Of a stretch of DNA of 64,000 nt, positions 1 to 12,924 are shown one piece after another. A model generated the notes under the pieces. That model saw only the letters and a list, made by a program, of their open reading frames with translations. It was not told the origin of the DNA and ran no database searches. Within the stretch, counting starts at the first letter, position 1, and each line of letters begins with the position of its first letter. Position numbers and translations under genes: made by a program. Source of the stretch: Chrysaora quinquecirrha (Eukaryota; Cnidaria; Scyphozoa; Semaeostomeae; Pelagiidae); the NCBI GenBank assembly GCA_014526335.1, contig JACTAT010000014.1:4861840-4925839 (forward strand). Reading direction: 5' to 3'.

Positions 1-29
1 GACAACAATAATGACTTTACAACAGCACC

Positions 30-264
30 TACAATCTTGGACAAAATATTTGGAACAAGGCATTTTCTCCAAGGAACATGGCCTATTCCATTGATTTTCT
101 ACTTCCATAACTCCAATTCTTCCCCCTTTTACCCCCAAAACAATGTTGGTAGTAGAGCAAGACAACTTTTGTACGAAACAACATTGTAACGGGGGAGAAG
201 GGGGAATCAATAGATAATAGCAAAACTATATACGCAGTTCCAATATATTTTGTCCAAGATTGTA
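30..264. mobile_element. Foldback MITE, Tc1/mariner-like ends
   Basis: The ends are inverted copies: CAATCTTGGACAAAATA at 32-48 is matched in reverse complement at 246-262. Both ends are bordered by TA, as expected for a TA target-site duplication. A second, inner inverted repeat pairs the pyrimidine-rich stretch near 115-150 with the G-rich stretch near 180-210, so nearly the whole element can fold on itself. There is no coding capacity. Assignment to Tc1/mariner rests only on the TA borders. Confidence 0.7.
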
Positions 265-2187
265 GATTGCTAGGGATTCAAAATTTTAAAACATCGAGTC
301 AGTATTCTAGCATCTAAACATTGGTTCCACCAATCAAATAGCAGAATTTTCCTAAGCTGAATTTTGATTGGTTTGTTGGAAAACCCTTCTACTTTGGGTG
401 AAACGCGGACTCGTTTTGAAGATTCATAAAATAGCTAAGTCTTAACTGTAATACACTATTTTTTGTAATATAGCAACATATTCCGCAATTATCAGAGGAA
501 GCCTCGATCAAAATTTATTGGTTTTTATGGACAATCTGCTTATGCCTTATGTTAAAGTACTTCGACTTTCCTTATTGACTTAGGTCTTTAAAATTAAGCA
601 GTAAGCAATGATACTTGGAAGGACATTAATTTAGAATTAATAAGATCGATAATATCTTAAACCTGAATCGAAACGGACCTATCGACTCTGCCATATTAGA
701 AGGAACTTTAATATTTCAATACCAGACAAATGAATACATACGTTACATAGGATCGTTGTAGTTATACTTAATACTCAGGTTTAGTTATATAAGACACAGA
801 GAAAATTATTTATGAATAAATTCTTTCTTTTATAAGATTAACAGTCATGTGGTCAGGCCAACGATGGGGCCTTTGTTAATAATGACAGAACATGAACATT
901 CCTATGATTTAAGCATTGTTTGTTGTTAAGATTGGACATATTAAGTGAAGCCTCGTATTCAAAATTCTGACAGAGGCTTATCACGTGACATAATTTAACC
1001 TTCTACTAGAGCTGACTTTTCCTGGGCTTCCAAACATTCTCACCGACTGATCAGTCGCGTAACGAAACCAGCCAGGTGTTATCCATCTGCTCGGGACAGT
1101 CAGCGTTATACAGCAGATTATCGCAAAAATGCAGTGGCATAGGACTTTTATGTCAGCCTGATACCCTAGACCTAACCCAAACCCCAACTCCAAAAGATTC
1201 AATGTTGTCAGGGACCTACTGTTGGTGAGGATGGTCTGTTTCTCTCGAGAAATAATCTTTGTGAGGTTACGGGGGTTATATGCTCCAAGTGGATTGATAG
1301 GGAGGGTTTGACTTGATCCCTGTTTCCCGATTCTCCCTTGTTCCTTGTTGATTTTGGCCCATTTCCTTGTTCCCTGGACCTGTATACATTTCGCATGCCC
1401 CGATTTTCCCTAAAACCCTGTCCCCTAAAGAACCCTCTTTATCGAGACAGCCTTTTCGGGGAATTCTCGTTAAAAGCTTTCTTATCCTGAGTTTGTCATC
1501 TGCGAGGTTTAAGCCTACGCCCTCAATAGTCTTTCAATTTTATTAAACTGTCAGAGAAAAATAAGTACATTTCTTAATACAAAACTCACTGATTTCATGT
1601 GATCTTTGATATCCCCATGAATTGAATATTTCTTTAGAAATATCTAGATTAGTTCTCTGTCTTCCAACTGTTCATTTGTTATTTAATTGTAAGATGATTA
1701 AAACAGACTCTCTTTGGCCGATTAACACATTGAAAATGACACCGTGAAAATACCAAAAGCTCTTAAAAAATAGAATATTTCCATGTATTAAAAGTAGGGA
1801 ACCCATAAAAGATTTTTTGACTAGGGGTCAATGCACATCGCTATGTTATCCATCTAGCCATGCAAAGCTCAGTTGGTTTCTACTGACTTTCTGTCTTTGC
1901 TATGTTCCACAGCGTGGCGTAATCTTTACAAAATTTAGTTTATTTTATGCTTGTTAAATATTTGCAATAATTAGAATCATTTTGAAGTATCTAGCGAACA
2001 GTGAGTGTCTTTCGTATGGTCTAAAACTACTGCAGAAACTCGTGAAAATGTCAGGTAGAGTAGATACTGTATTCATAAGGATGACCGTGTGTTTCAAGCT
2101 TGTGTTCTTTTGCTCATGTTTGCAGTTATTAAATGCCAAATACTATTGCTTGCAGAGTTTTAATTGTAAGATTCTTATTTCTCTTAG
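265..2187. other. No recognisable gene; presumably intron or 5' flank of the kinase gene
   Basis: About 1.9 kb of AT-rich DNA. I looked for an Ig-domain exon ending in phase 1, which would join the kinase exon at 2188, and found none. Short ORFs here have no domain signature. The earlier exons of the kinase are therefore probably left of position 1. Confidence 0.5.
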
Positions 2188-2686
2188 GTTGTGATCTTGA
2201 GCCTCTAGAAGAAGGAGAAGCGTTGGTTTTGCCAAAACCACCAGAAATCGAAATCAAAGTTGAGAAGACGTTAGAGGACAGGTTCCATGTTCTTGAAGAA
2301 CTTGGAAAGTAAGTCTTATTTTTATGTGACTCTTTTAGCGTTGTTGCCATACGATCATAGTAATCACCACAAGATAATCGAACAATCTACCGAGTTCATA
2401 ATCACATGACACCGTCATCCCAGATCATATAGTACAATAGGCGAAGGAAACCAATTGCTCAGTCGTGCCAGAGCCATTCATAAGTTAGATCGGTCTTATA
2501 GTAAACTTTTCTAATTCTAAGCATGATTTCTAAGCATGCTTTTTAGGCATGATTTCTAAGCAATTGCGATATGTTACCGTTAAAGGGTCACTATGTGGGA
2601 GGATCGAAGACTTGCCCAAAGTCTATTTCTCAATATCCTTCTCCTAAGGTCCACAATTCCGTGAAAACAAAGGAGAGAAAACTAAT

Positions 2687-2718
<32 letters not shown>

Positions 2719-2882
2719 CAACTAACTAACTAACTTGCTAATTAACCGAGCTACCTAACTAACTAACTATTTACCCAACTAACTAACTTACTAATTAACC
2801 GAATTAACTGACTAATTAACTAACTAAATAACTAACTAACTAACTAACCAACTAACTAACTAACTAACTAACTAATTAACCG

Positions 2883-2935
<53 letters not shown>

Positions 2936-2955
2936 GCTAACCAGCTAACTAAACT

Positions 2956-2991
<36 letters not shown>

Positions 2992-5900
2992 CCAGGCAAG
3001 AGCTCGTTTATATTGACATACTTCTTGTTTGAATTTAGTGACATATGTGAGTTAAGATTTTGATAATTTTCAGGGGGAAATTCGGTGTCGTAAAGAAATG
3101 TCAAGATAAAGAAAATTCTCAATTTTACGCTGCAAAATATGTAAAGAAAACAAAGCAGTCCAAAATAGATTTGACAAAAGAGATTCAAATGATGGGAAAA
3201 TTGCATCATAAACGACTAGTTCGACTGATTGATGCTTTTGAAACACCAAGCTTCATGATTGTCGTAATGGAGTTGATTACTGGAGGAGAGTTGTTTGAAA
3301 AAGTCGTTGAGGAAGACAATCTGACGGAACGACAGGTCGTAAGGTATCTACGACAAGTCCTGTTCGCTGTACAGCATATGCATCGGTATAATATGGTACA
3401 TCTTGATCTCAAGGTACAATGGACTTTTTTATGTAGTATGCAATTGATAAGCACTTTTTCACTTCTAATCATTATGATCATAATTGATTTTATAATGATG
3501 TAACAATGATGATTATGATGTGATGCTGATGCTCAGGATGATGATGCTGATGCTGATGCTCAGGATGATAATGCTGATGCTGTTGCTGTTGCTGGTGCTG
3601 ATACTGATAATGATGAGGATGATGGTGATGATGATGATGCTACGGCTGATGCTGCTGCTGATTCTGATGCTGATGCTGATGCTGATGCTGATGCTTATGC
3701 TAATTGTATCGATGATGATAATGGTGATGATAAGGTGATAATGATGTCGGTTATGATGATGATGATGATGATGCTAATGCTGATGCTGATGCTAATGCTG
3801 ATGCTGATGCTGATGCTGATGCTGATGCTGATGCTGATACTGATTCAGATGATAATGGTGTCGATGATGGTAATGATAAATACGCGGGTGATGATGGTGA
3901 TAATGTTGATAAAGATCCTGATGAAGATGATGATTATTGTGATTGCTGATGATCAGAATGATAACGATGATAGATGATTGCGATTATGATAGCTATTCCT
4001 TCGATTTCTTTTTTCTAGCCTGAGAATATACTTTGCGTTGGAGGCGATCCACCAGGATACGAGCAACTCAAACTGATTGATTTTGGCATGGCAAGAATTC
4101 TTGAGGAAGGCAAGAAGGAGATCGCTGCATGTGGAACTGCAGAGTTTGTCGGTAAGAAGCATCATTCATTAATTGTACCTAGATCCTCTCTTTTGTACAG
4201 ATGAAGGGGGTTAGGTAGCTTGGTGAAAGAGTATAATGGGAGTCAACGCTTCTACTCTTGGGTTAAATGACATTATCAAGGATAAGCAGCTTAATAGAGA
4301 TATAATGTATTTTTCAGGAGCTTGGTACGCGTCCTAAAGAGAATCTTTTCATTGTCAAACTTTTCTTCGCATCGTGCATAACGCTATGTGCGGTTTCCTA
4401 CCATTATACATAGAAACATGAGGATTGTTGCCTCTTTACCCTGTGAGGGTTGGCAAATTTTTACAGACCGGTTAGACAGGCTGGCTAAATTTTTACGTGT
4501 AAGCACCCTAGGGCAACCACTGTTAACCTATCCACCCGCAGCGGGTATAAAGATTTCTTAAAAATTTATCAGATATTCTTCGTTAAGTCTATGGACCATC
4601 TTGAAAAGTAGCCCCATTGCCAAAAGACTCTTTCGTTCCAGATTTGATGTTGTTGTGCTCTATACGCCCTAGACACATGTTGTACCTTTTAAGCCCCTGT
4701 AAGCCCCAATTAAGATTACGTACAATAGATAGACTTATATCGAAACATTTTCATAAAGAATTTGGTCTTGATTGCATTCTAGCCCCAGAAGTTTTGCGAT
4801 TAGATCCAATTTCCCTGGCCGTGGATATGTGGTCGCTTGGAGTTATTACTTATGTTCTACTTAGTGGACTGTCACCTTTTCTTGGTGAGAATGACACTGA
4901 AACGTTAAGCAACGTATCAAATGGGGAATATGATTTTGATGATGGTGAAGGAATTTTCGATCAAATTTCTGATGGAGCAAAGCAGTTTATAGAGTCATTA
5001 TTGGTCATGGATGTTACGTAAGTAGTTCGGTCTTCAACATGCGGGGAACATGTGTTAATATTTTTTCAATCTATGCTCCCACTCCCTAGTCTTCTTCTCT
5101 CCCCTTAATCTACCTACACTCATTTTTATATGAGAAACCATTAGTCTGAGTTAAGGCTGAAGTTCCTTACAATTCTATCGCAAAATGAGGCTGAAAGTTC
5201 CCATAAATACCTTGTAAGCAGCTTTCAGATTATCTACGTTCTCGAAGATTCTCCATTCCTCTCTGCCACATTTCTTGATTTGTTCACCTGTTGTAATGAG
5301 GATAATTTTGAATTAGAAAATTTGAGTTACCTCTTTTTCTTTCGATCAACTAGTTTCTAACAAAATGGTTTTTGTTTTGAACAGAAAAAGAAAAACTGTC
5401 GATGAATGCTTACAAGATGACTGGCTAACGGTAAATTTATCTATTTTTACAATAAACGAAAGATAACGAAATGGCAAGAATTGCTATAGTAGCTTACTTG
5501 CCCTATGATATAATCTTTCATTGCATCTTACATTGGATTGATTTTACTCAAATAAAAAACAAACACCTTTGGTTTACTTGAATGTATGCATTTCAATTAA
5601 TCTCTGGTATTTGTGACTTAAATTTCAAATCATATCCACAGAGGGCTAAAGAGAAAAACTGAAGACTGATAAGCTGAAGAAATTTATTGCAAGAAGAAGA
5701 TGGCAGGTAGATACATAAAAAAGCAAATTTTGTTTGATTTGATGTCATGCAGATGAGCCTCCAGAAGCCAGAAAACGTGTAGGATATATTCTAGAAAATG
5801 TGCTTTCTAAATTATTTGATTTAGCTTGGCTGTGCTTGGCTTGACTTTACTTCGATTGGCTTGCCTTCGATTTGTTTGGGTTCTATCGGCTTGGGTTCGA

Positions 5901-6395
5901 TTAGCTTGACTTGACTTGGATTGACTTTACTTGACTTGGCTTGGCTTGGCTTGGCTTGGCTTGGCTTGGCTTGGCTTGGCTTGGCTTGGCTTGGCTTGGC
6001 TTGGCTTGGCTTGGCTTGGCTTGGCTTGGCTTGGCGGAAAGGTGTTCTAACAACGACGTCCCGCAGTTTAAAACGAATGCTTATTTCCAAATTGATGAAA
6101 CAATTTTATGCGTTATTGTGTTCAGATTTATCAAACAAAATATTTGTTATTGTTTCAGCGAACAACCAATGCCTTAAAAGCTTTGCAAAGATTTGGTCAC
6201 ATGGCTCTTGGTAGCAAAGCAGCAAACGGTGGTCAGACAGATCACAATGAAAACAAAGCAAATGCAATAACAACAACAAAAACAAAGGAAGAAGCAATAG
6301 CAACAGCAATAACAACAGTTTCAAAGCAGAAAATCACCATCAATGGAAGTGCCTCAGTTATTGTCAATGGAAATGAAGCTGTCAAAACGGAATGA
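2188..6395 (+). CDS. Myosin light chain kinase-like Ser/Thr kinase, 3' exons (5' partial)
   Basis: Phosphorylates Ser/Thr under calmodulin control by analogy with the MLCK/titin kinase family. Seven exons: 2188-2308, 3074-3413, 4019-4151, 4783-5017, 5385-5430, 5642-5706 and 6159-6395, all with GT/AG borders. In order: glycine loop GKGKFGVV; AAK (beta-3 Lys); MELITGGELFE; VHLDLKPEN catalytic loop (HLD, usual in this family); LIDFGMAR; FVAPEV; DMWSLGVITYVLLSGLSPF; DDWLT; then an MLCK-type regulatory tail, LKTDKLKKFIARRRWQ joined to RTTNALKALQRF, the expected autoinhibitory and calmodulin-binding helix. The tail ends in a Thr/Ala/Lys-rich stretch. All catalytic residues are present. About 391 residues are visible. 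Exon 6 lacks one base: five A at 5654-5658 where six are needed, so the literal frame stops just before the regulatory helix. Upstream Ig or FN3 domains are not in view. Confidence 0.88.
2681..2990. repeat. (AACT)n tetranucleotide microsatellite
   Basis: Some 300 bp of imperfect AACT/TAAC repeats in the intron before the kinase exon at 3074. The same motif in reverse orientation, (AGTT)n, lies at 6509-6810 beyond the stop codon. Confidence 0.95.
3504..3960. repeat. GAT/GCT trinucleotide-rich tract in an intron
   Basis: Long runs of GATGCT and GATGAT within the intron between the HLDLK exon and the PENIL exon of the kinase. It gives long open frames (poly-Met/Leu) that are an artefact of the repeat. 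Confidence 0.9.
5821..6035. repeat. (CTTGG)n pentanucleotide microsatellite
   Basis: About 20 near-perfect TTGGC units at 5936-6035, preceded by a degenerate stretch from 5821. It lies in the last intron of the kinase gene and creates spurious ORFs on both strands. Confidence 0.95.
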
Positions 6396-6508
6396 TTTCA
6401 AAGGAGATTAGATGATCAGGTGATTTGATTCAGATGATTTCTTATGTGATTTTTACTAGTGATTAGCATTAATCGTTGATTATTGAGTGTTATTTCATTC
6501 TGTTATTG

Positions 6509-6810
6509 AGTTAGTTAGATAGTAGTTAGTTAGTTGGCTATTTAGTAAGATAATTAGTTAGTTGGTTAGCTGGTTAGTTAGTTAGTTGATTAGTTAATTA
6601 GCTAGTTAGTTAGCTAATTACTAAGTTAGAAAGTTATTTCGTTAGTTAGTTAGTTAGTTTGTTGGTTAGCTATTTAATCAATTAGTTGGTTCGTTGGTTT
6701 GTTGGTTAATTGGAAAGTTGGTAAGTTAGTAAGTCAGTTGGCAGGCTAGCTAGCTAGTTAGTTAGTTAGTTAGTTAGTTAGTCAGTTAATTAATTAGTTA
6801 GTTAGTTAGT
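6509..6810. repeat. (TTAG)n tetranucleotide microsatellite
   Basis: Imperfect TTAG/AGTT repeats about 115 bp after the kinase stop codon, possibly within the 3' UTR. The motif is the reverse complement of the (AACT)n tract at 2681-2990. Confidence 0.93.
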
Positions 6811-7527
6811 AGCTGACCTACAAACTAATTGATACTGTCATTTCGTATACTTAATATTTTTGACTAACCTGCTTGTCTGAATTTTTTTCCATTCCATGTT
6901 TCAGCTTGAACATTTAGCGTTGGCCATTTTGATGATGATATCTGCACCCCTGCAAAGAGAGGGAATATAATGAAATTTTGCAGCTCATTGTATTGAGCGA
7001 ATGTCCAGCAAGAAGCCAGGTAGATAAAAATAATTATTAGAAGACTAAAGGCACATTAATGTATAAAGTGGAGTTATATCTAGCATTTTGATGGAAAAAT
7101 TGCCATCTTTCTATTTTTATACTTTTAATATTTTAATATCAAGGTCACTTTCTAATGACTTAGAATTTTTTATCTCCTTCTTGCTGTTGTTGTTGCTGTT
7201 GTAGTTGATGTAGTCAGTTGTTGTATTATAATCCTTCAGTTATATCTAACCTAATTGATACTAGATTTTAACCTTATATGGTATTTTTTGATCAGAAAAG
7301 TTTTTGAAGAGCCTTGCGATAGCAAACACTCAAACGTGTGACTTAATGCCAAATTTATAGAATATAAAACTATATGAACTTGAATGTATTACAGCATTTG
7401 GAAGTTGCTAGAGCTTCTTAGTTCTTAATGATTTGCAGCTTAACTTTTTTTTCTTGTTAAGATATTCCAAGGATAACTTAATATGGATTGGTTTCGTTTC
7501 AAAAGTTATTAACTGACTGACTTTGGT
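6811..7527. other. Intergenic or 3' UTR, no gene seen
   Basis: AT-rich sequence after the kinase gene. No domain-bearing ORF, splice-bounded coding segment or clear AATAAA close to the stop was found. Confidence 0.5.
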
Positions 7528-8195
7528 TTAACACTTAAACTGCCGCGCCTGTTTTGGGTTAACTGCCACAGATAATTTTTTTTTGAAAATTAGAGGTGAA
7601 CATCGTTTGTGCTTTAATATATTGTTAAAAAAGAGAAAAAGTTGGCCAATGCTATAGATATTCTGAAAGCCTGATAAATATGCAAGAAAATCAGTACTTG
7701 AACGGGCCTTGTTGTTCTCAATCATTACTTTGCAAAGTCAGATTTTTTGGTCTAGGCCCATCAGTTTATCATCAGAATCGCCTCAGCTAATATGACTTTT
7801 CTGCCACAGAATCACTGCTTTAACAACTTTCTTCTTTCTCATCCCCATCTTTTGATAGTAAATAGTCAGTAAATTCATCTTTGTCTGACACTGAACGGCG
7901 ATAAAGTCTTTAAAATGTCGACCAAATTTCAGATTGAAAATTAGGCCCAAAAAAATGTCAAAATCCAGACTGAAAAAATACTTCCTGTCGTCTTTTCGAA
8001 CAAAAAACAGGAAAAACATGTGTTTCCTATTAAAGCAACATGTGATTGGTTTATTTAAACAATCAAACTGCATATTCAATTGTCTCCTTTTCAAACACAG
8101 CCTATTGTTTTCAAACGATCACGCGGGCCATTATAGTGGCCCCGCACTCAGTATGAGGTGGGCACTAAAGTGGCCCGTGGCACTTTACGTGTTAA
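7528..8195. mobile_element. Non-autonomous piggyBac-like element
   Basis: Both ends carry TTAA, with similar inverted ends: TTAACACTTAAACTGCC at the left and the reverse complement of GGCACTTTACGTGTTAA at the right. TTAA targets and ends rich in CACTTTNNNTGCC are typical of piggyBac-like elements. The inside has a short minus-strand ORF (7783-8094) without transposase motifs, so it is non-autonomous or decayed. Confidence 0.6.
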
Positions 8196-8439
8196 GCTAT
8201 AAGCTGCTTAAGAGCAGCTTTCCTTGAAATTGTCTCCACCAACATAGTTAAAACAGAAATTTTCTCATTTCGATTGTATTTAATCGTAGCATTGTTTCTT
8301 TAACAGTATCAATCATTTTGAGACTCTTTGTCGATGTCGTGGTGCTCTTTATCAGTGTCGGATCAGGTTGTAATAAGTTGGTTCTATAAGACTTGGTTCT
8401 ATACACCCTCCCCAAAGAATTTTCAGTCTCAGTCCTGTT

Positions 8440-8640
8440 GCCAAAGAAATATAGTTAGCAATGGAAATTTTTGTTGTGACCCCGTAGAGGTTGGGTGCAA
8501 CTTTTGGGCTTCCATTTTGAACGAATGAAGGCCCCCGAAATGAAAGCTAGTTGTTGAAAATGAAAGCCCCACGAAGCTGCCCCGAACCTCTACTGCCCTT
8601 GAAGGGTCCCCGAAAATTTCCGTTGGCAGTTGCACTTCTA
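8440..8640. repeat. Imperfect inverted repeat (MITE-like)
   Basis: A left arm near 8460-8495 (GGAAATTTTTGTTGTGACCC then GTAGAGGTT) pairs with a right arm near 8584-8622 (AACCTCTAC, then GGGTCC, then AAAATTTCC). No coding content is recognisable. Confidence 0.5.
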
Positions 8641-11600
8641 TCTTATGCTAGTTTTGTAGGCTAAGAGCTGGGGTCCCAAACTGACTATTTGAAACGGATA
8701 AGAGCCCACCTGTCTCCTTTGTGCTAATATATAATCGATCAGGGATGAACATATTAGGGTGAACATATATAATTTTTTTAATTTGACGACAACGTTTTAT
8801 ACCCTATAGGTTTAGAGCTTTGAATTCTGAAATTGAAGTATGTTTTACTGTTTAACTGAGTTCGTGTTGCCTACTGTATAATGAAAAAGTTTAATTTCTA
8901 TCGTCCTTGCATTGTCTTATTCTCCACTTGAAAATAATAATGTTTCAATGTTAAATATGTTTTTGAAAGCATGATTTCTTGTAAATTTGTCTTTTTAGCT
9001 GCGAAGCATAAGATTTTATACAGATCAGGCTATAGATATTTGTCTTAATTAATGCGCTAGCGAATTTATACGTTGGTTGATACGCACTACTATGGTGGTA
9101 TTTTTTTGCGTACGGTAGTGACATTTTTGCTTACTGTGATGGATTTTGTGGTTTTTCCTTGCTTAAACCGTCGATTTTTGCTACGATTTCGTCTCCACCA
9201 CAGTACGCAATAATACCCAAAGCGTTAAAAATAACCCACCAAATCAAGCATAATCACCCACCACAGTAATACGTATCTACCACAATACTGACAAAAACCA
9301 CCACAGTAGTGCATATCGAAAGAAGTGCGATTCGCTAGCTCAAAGTACCTTGATTCGACATAAAATAACATAAAAGTGATCTGAAAAGACGATTAAGGCC
9401 ATCTTCCATTCAGAATCTTCCCGCTGTAATTTCCGCTCTTGAGAAAACTAACAATGTACTGGTACCCAGTACTCTCTGATAGACAGCAAAGTTTGTTTTC
9501 TTCGCTTTCTCGTGATACTGAAACATGGACCAAGGACCAAGGTTACAAGAAAATTCGGAAAATTTCAAAGTTTAATTCTTTGTCACAAAAAGTTTTTGTT
9601 ATATACATTTGTCAAATAGAAACAGTTCAAGGAGAGGTAGGATTAATCATGCTTAATTTATACAAAGGTAAATAAACTTATTGATCCCATCGAAATTTCA
9701 ATGAAAACGGGGGACAGAGAAGTACTAGAATTTGGGTCATGATTGTACCAATTTCTAAAGACTCTTTCTATTTCGTTGGGTCAACGAATTAACGTAAAGC
9801 CAAAGGGGGTTGCTGCTAAAAGCTAAAGGCAATTTCTAGCAAAGTGTTGGAGCCTCCAGCTTGGAGGATATATGCACAGCGATACATCATTAACGAAAAT
9901 CTCTGAATAATGGGCACCTTTGAATTTCAACGTTCATGCAACGGGCACCTCTCTGTAATGGGCATAAACGGTCGTCCCACACGAAGGGCATTTCACTACT
10001 ATAAAAGGCGTACAAGATTCCTGCTGCAACAAAAGGATTTCTAAAGGATTTTCGTCAAATCAACAGATTCTTGGGCAACGGCAGACCAGATTCTCAAGGA
10101 GTGAATTGTCCCTCGGTCCGGGGGTTTCTTGAAATACCGATCCCATTTCATTCTGGGAAGCTTATGTGTAGCTAGTTTAGTTTGGTCCATTCAGTGTCTC
10201 CAAATTGCGATGGCAACTATATGTATCGGTATCAATAATAATCTGCCTCTTACCTAAAAATAGCTACAAAGTGCCCTAAGTACCCTTTTAAAAAGAAGGG
10301 AAAACTCAGCTCACCCCTCCCTTTTCTAAAACTATCCGTCCCCCAACTATAGTTATAAGACTCTTTTTTCTCCCTCCCTTTACTCTGTCTCTTACCCAAA
10401 CGTAGGTATAAGTGTGCTATGCTATTGTGCTAGATAACTATCCTTTTGAAGTTAAAGGAACCATAAGCTCACCCCTCCCTATTCTAAAAGCCATCCTTAA
10501 TTCAATATTCCCCCTGATCTGACTGCCTTTGTATGTATCCTTTATTGAAGAAGGATTATTCAAATAAGATTGTCTCAGTTTTCTTCAAGGTGTGCCGGGT
10601 ACCTTCTTATCAATAAATTTCGTTTAAATATCATGCGTAGACAAAGTCTGGTCCTTGTCTGAGGTTCTGCGTAGCTGGCAGAGTAAAAGCTTTCTAAAAT
10701 GTCCATAAAAGTTTCAGTCAATCTCAACAACTCGACAAAGAGTAGCCACAGACGTGGAGGTAAGACGATTCGCCATATTTTTTCAGTTTCCTTTGTTTGT
10801 TTTTTGCTGACAATAAGGGTTGTCGTGTCCAGTTGGGGGCTTTTTATTCCAACATTTTATTTGCGACATTCTTTTACATATGCTTGTGCTCGTAGATTAA
10901 TATCGGACAATGCAGTAGCTCTAACCCTTCCCCAAGAGGCATGAAGTCCCCAGTGCTAGATAACCCTCAGAGTTTATCAAAAGCCAGTTTATTTAAAGCA
11001 ATTAGGAAAGTAATACAGTGCTTCTCGAGTTTAAAGATAACACTCGAGGCTGCAGCTTCAAACTCCAGCTCTTTTTTGGAAAGGTCCCTGGTACAACACA
11101 TTAGTTCTCTACATAGTCATGCAATAGTTCTCGAATCGTCAAGCCGTGGTTTTACCGGCGTTTGAAAATCAACTTAGCTACCGATCTGCAAGCCATTGCT
11201 TCTTAGAATGCCTCAAGAATCACCGAAAGCAAACGATATTTGACTAGAATCTTTTCCAAGTGCTTACCTAGTAGTTACAGTTGCTATAAAACCCACATCG
11301 ACCCTTTTAAGATGGTACTTTTCCCCATGCTTTACGGCAAATAAGCAGTTACTTTCAAGGCGAACAAGGCAAACTCTTCCAGTCATTTCAAAATAGCTAA
11401 AGGCTACTTTGTCCCGGATTGAATGTCAAGTCTTCTAGAGGTCCTTTATAGTTGAAAATTTCCACCCCTTGTATATCTCTTGGGACTATGATATGAGCCT
11501 ATAGTACTAATTTTCGAAAGGAAGCCTTTGCTGACAATGTCTATTTCTTCTCTCTTCGTCTATCTCTCCTCACAAGCATTTAACGTCTACATCCATCAAT

Positions 11601-12924
11601 AACTAGAGAGATATCTTTTGAAAGATCTCAAAAAATCCTATTGATGTTACGATAGCACAGTAGCTTCTAGTTCTCTGTCTGGGCCTTCAATTGAAAGACA
11701 ATTTTTTGGGAGGAACAAAAGTACCCAAGAAATATGTTAAGAATCAAAAGTAAAAACATTAAGCGAAGAATTAAGACATCTTATCTTCTATAAGCAAGCC
11801 AAATAGCTTAATGTTTGGGAGTTAAGATTCTCGATCCGACGTTTTGATGTATAGAAAAAACTCCCTTTTTCTCTCTTTTGGAATTCTTTTATGAATTGGG
11901 CGTGGAGGAAAGGCTTTTAAATTCTGCTCAACACAAGTCTGTCCAAGGCTGTTATAGGAGAGGGTGTGTCCCGACACGACCCGACCATCTGTTCCCCAAT
12001 TTTGAATTATTTTAGGTATTTTTACAAGAGAAAAACACAACTTATACAAAACAGTTATCAAGCGATGTGTTGGAATCGAGAAATTGTCGAAATGTATGAT
12101 AATTTTCAGTTTCTTCAAATTTCGACGTTCATCCGAAAGGTTGATTCTGGCCTGGACCCACAATAGAATGTCTGGGCCTCAAATGGAGGAGAAATTGAAT
12201 AAAATTTGTAACATGCTTTTACAGGGGCACAAAAACACTGTTCCAAACACGTGTAAAGTAGGATAGGATCTCAAATTGCACCCCATACTAAAGCTTAGCT
12301 TGCTTTTAGAGCATCTCCACGAGAATAAGGCTAAAAAAATTTCCATCACCTTTATTTTGATCCAGTTAGTTACTGAATTGGTTTCGTGATTTTGGCTTTT
12401 ATTTATCGAGATTAAAAATGAAAAGAGAAATGCTTAATCCGCAGGGATTCCTCGCGATCTAACGCCTATTTACCATATAAGGAAAACGAGAAAAAAGAAA
12501 TCTTTAAGGACGAATTTAAAAGAACTTATTTTGCCTCTTTGATCGTGAACATTTGTAATCTACACTCGACGATCGCAGCTTTCATGGCCATTTTCCTTTC
12601 CACTTTGTCTTTTATGACAAGCAAGGGAGTTATTATTCTGCAAATATAATTCTTTTTCTTCGTTATCTTGTGTAAATATGGCCAGCAAAGTTTGTCAAGT
12701 TCCGAAAAGAAGGAAGGTGCTGTTCTTTATTCTTCAAAGCACAAATATAATCCCTAACGCTTCGGTGCGTTTGCATTGTTATGAAAATGTTCGAGGATTA
12801 TTCTTGTTATCTCTGGGGACTGGGTATACTTTGATTGAACCAGGCGAGGTTTGTCGAAGTTTGTCTTCTCTGGGACGGTCTGCGAGTTCTCCTGTTTTCC
12901 TTGCCAGCTGGAGTAAAAGCCAAA
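8641..12924. other. Intergenic spacer between the two kinase genes
   Basis: Apart from the inverted-repeat element at 9056-9339, I see no coding exon here. Short ORFs lack domain signatures. The last 100-200 bp before 12925 probably include the promoter and 5' UTR of the second kinase gene, but no core promoter motif stands out. Confidence 0.5.
9056..9339. mobile_element. MITE with repeated CACTACTGTGGTGGT motif
   Basis: The ends are GCTAGCGAAT and ATTCGCTAGC. Inside, the arms stay complementary over GATACGCACTACTATGGTGG versus CCACCACAGTAGTGCATATC. The motif CACTACTGTGGTGG recurs several times along both arms. About 284 bp, no ORF; target-site duplication unclear. Confidence 0.6.

Noticed and set aside
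3520..3977. Long open frames rich in Met and Leu (72 and 80 codons)
   Set aside because: They are translations of the GAT/GCT microsatellite inside a kinase intron, with no domain.
5642..5706. Natural stop of kinase 1 right after RAKEKN
   Set aside because: The next frame of the same exon encodes the MLCK regulatory helix and joins in phase 0 to an exon that continues it, so a missing base is more likely than a real early stop.
5821..6214. Repetitive ORFs (AWLGL and KPSQA repeats)
   Set aside because: Produced by the (CTTGG)n pentanucleotide array on both strands.
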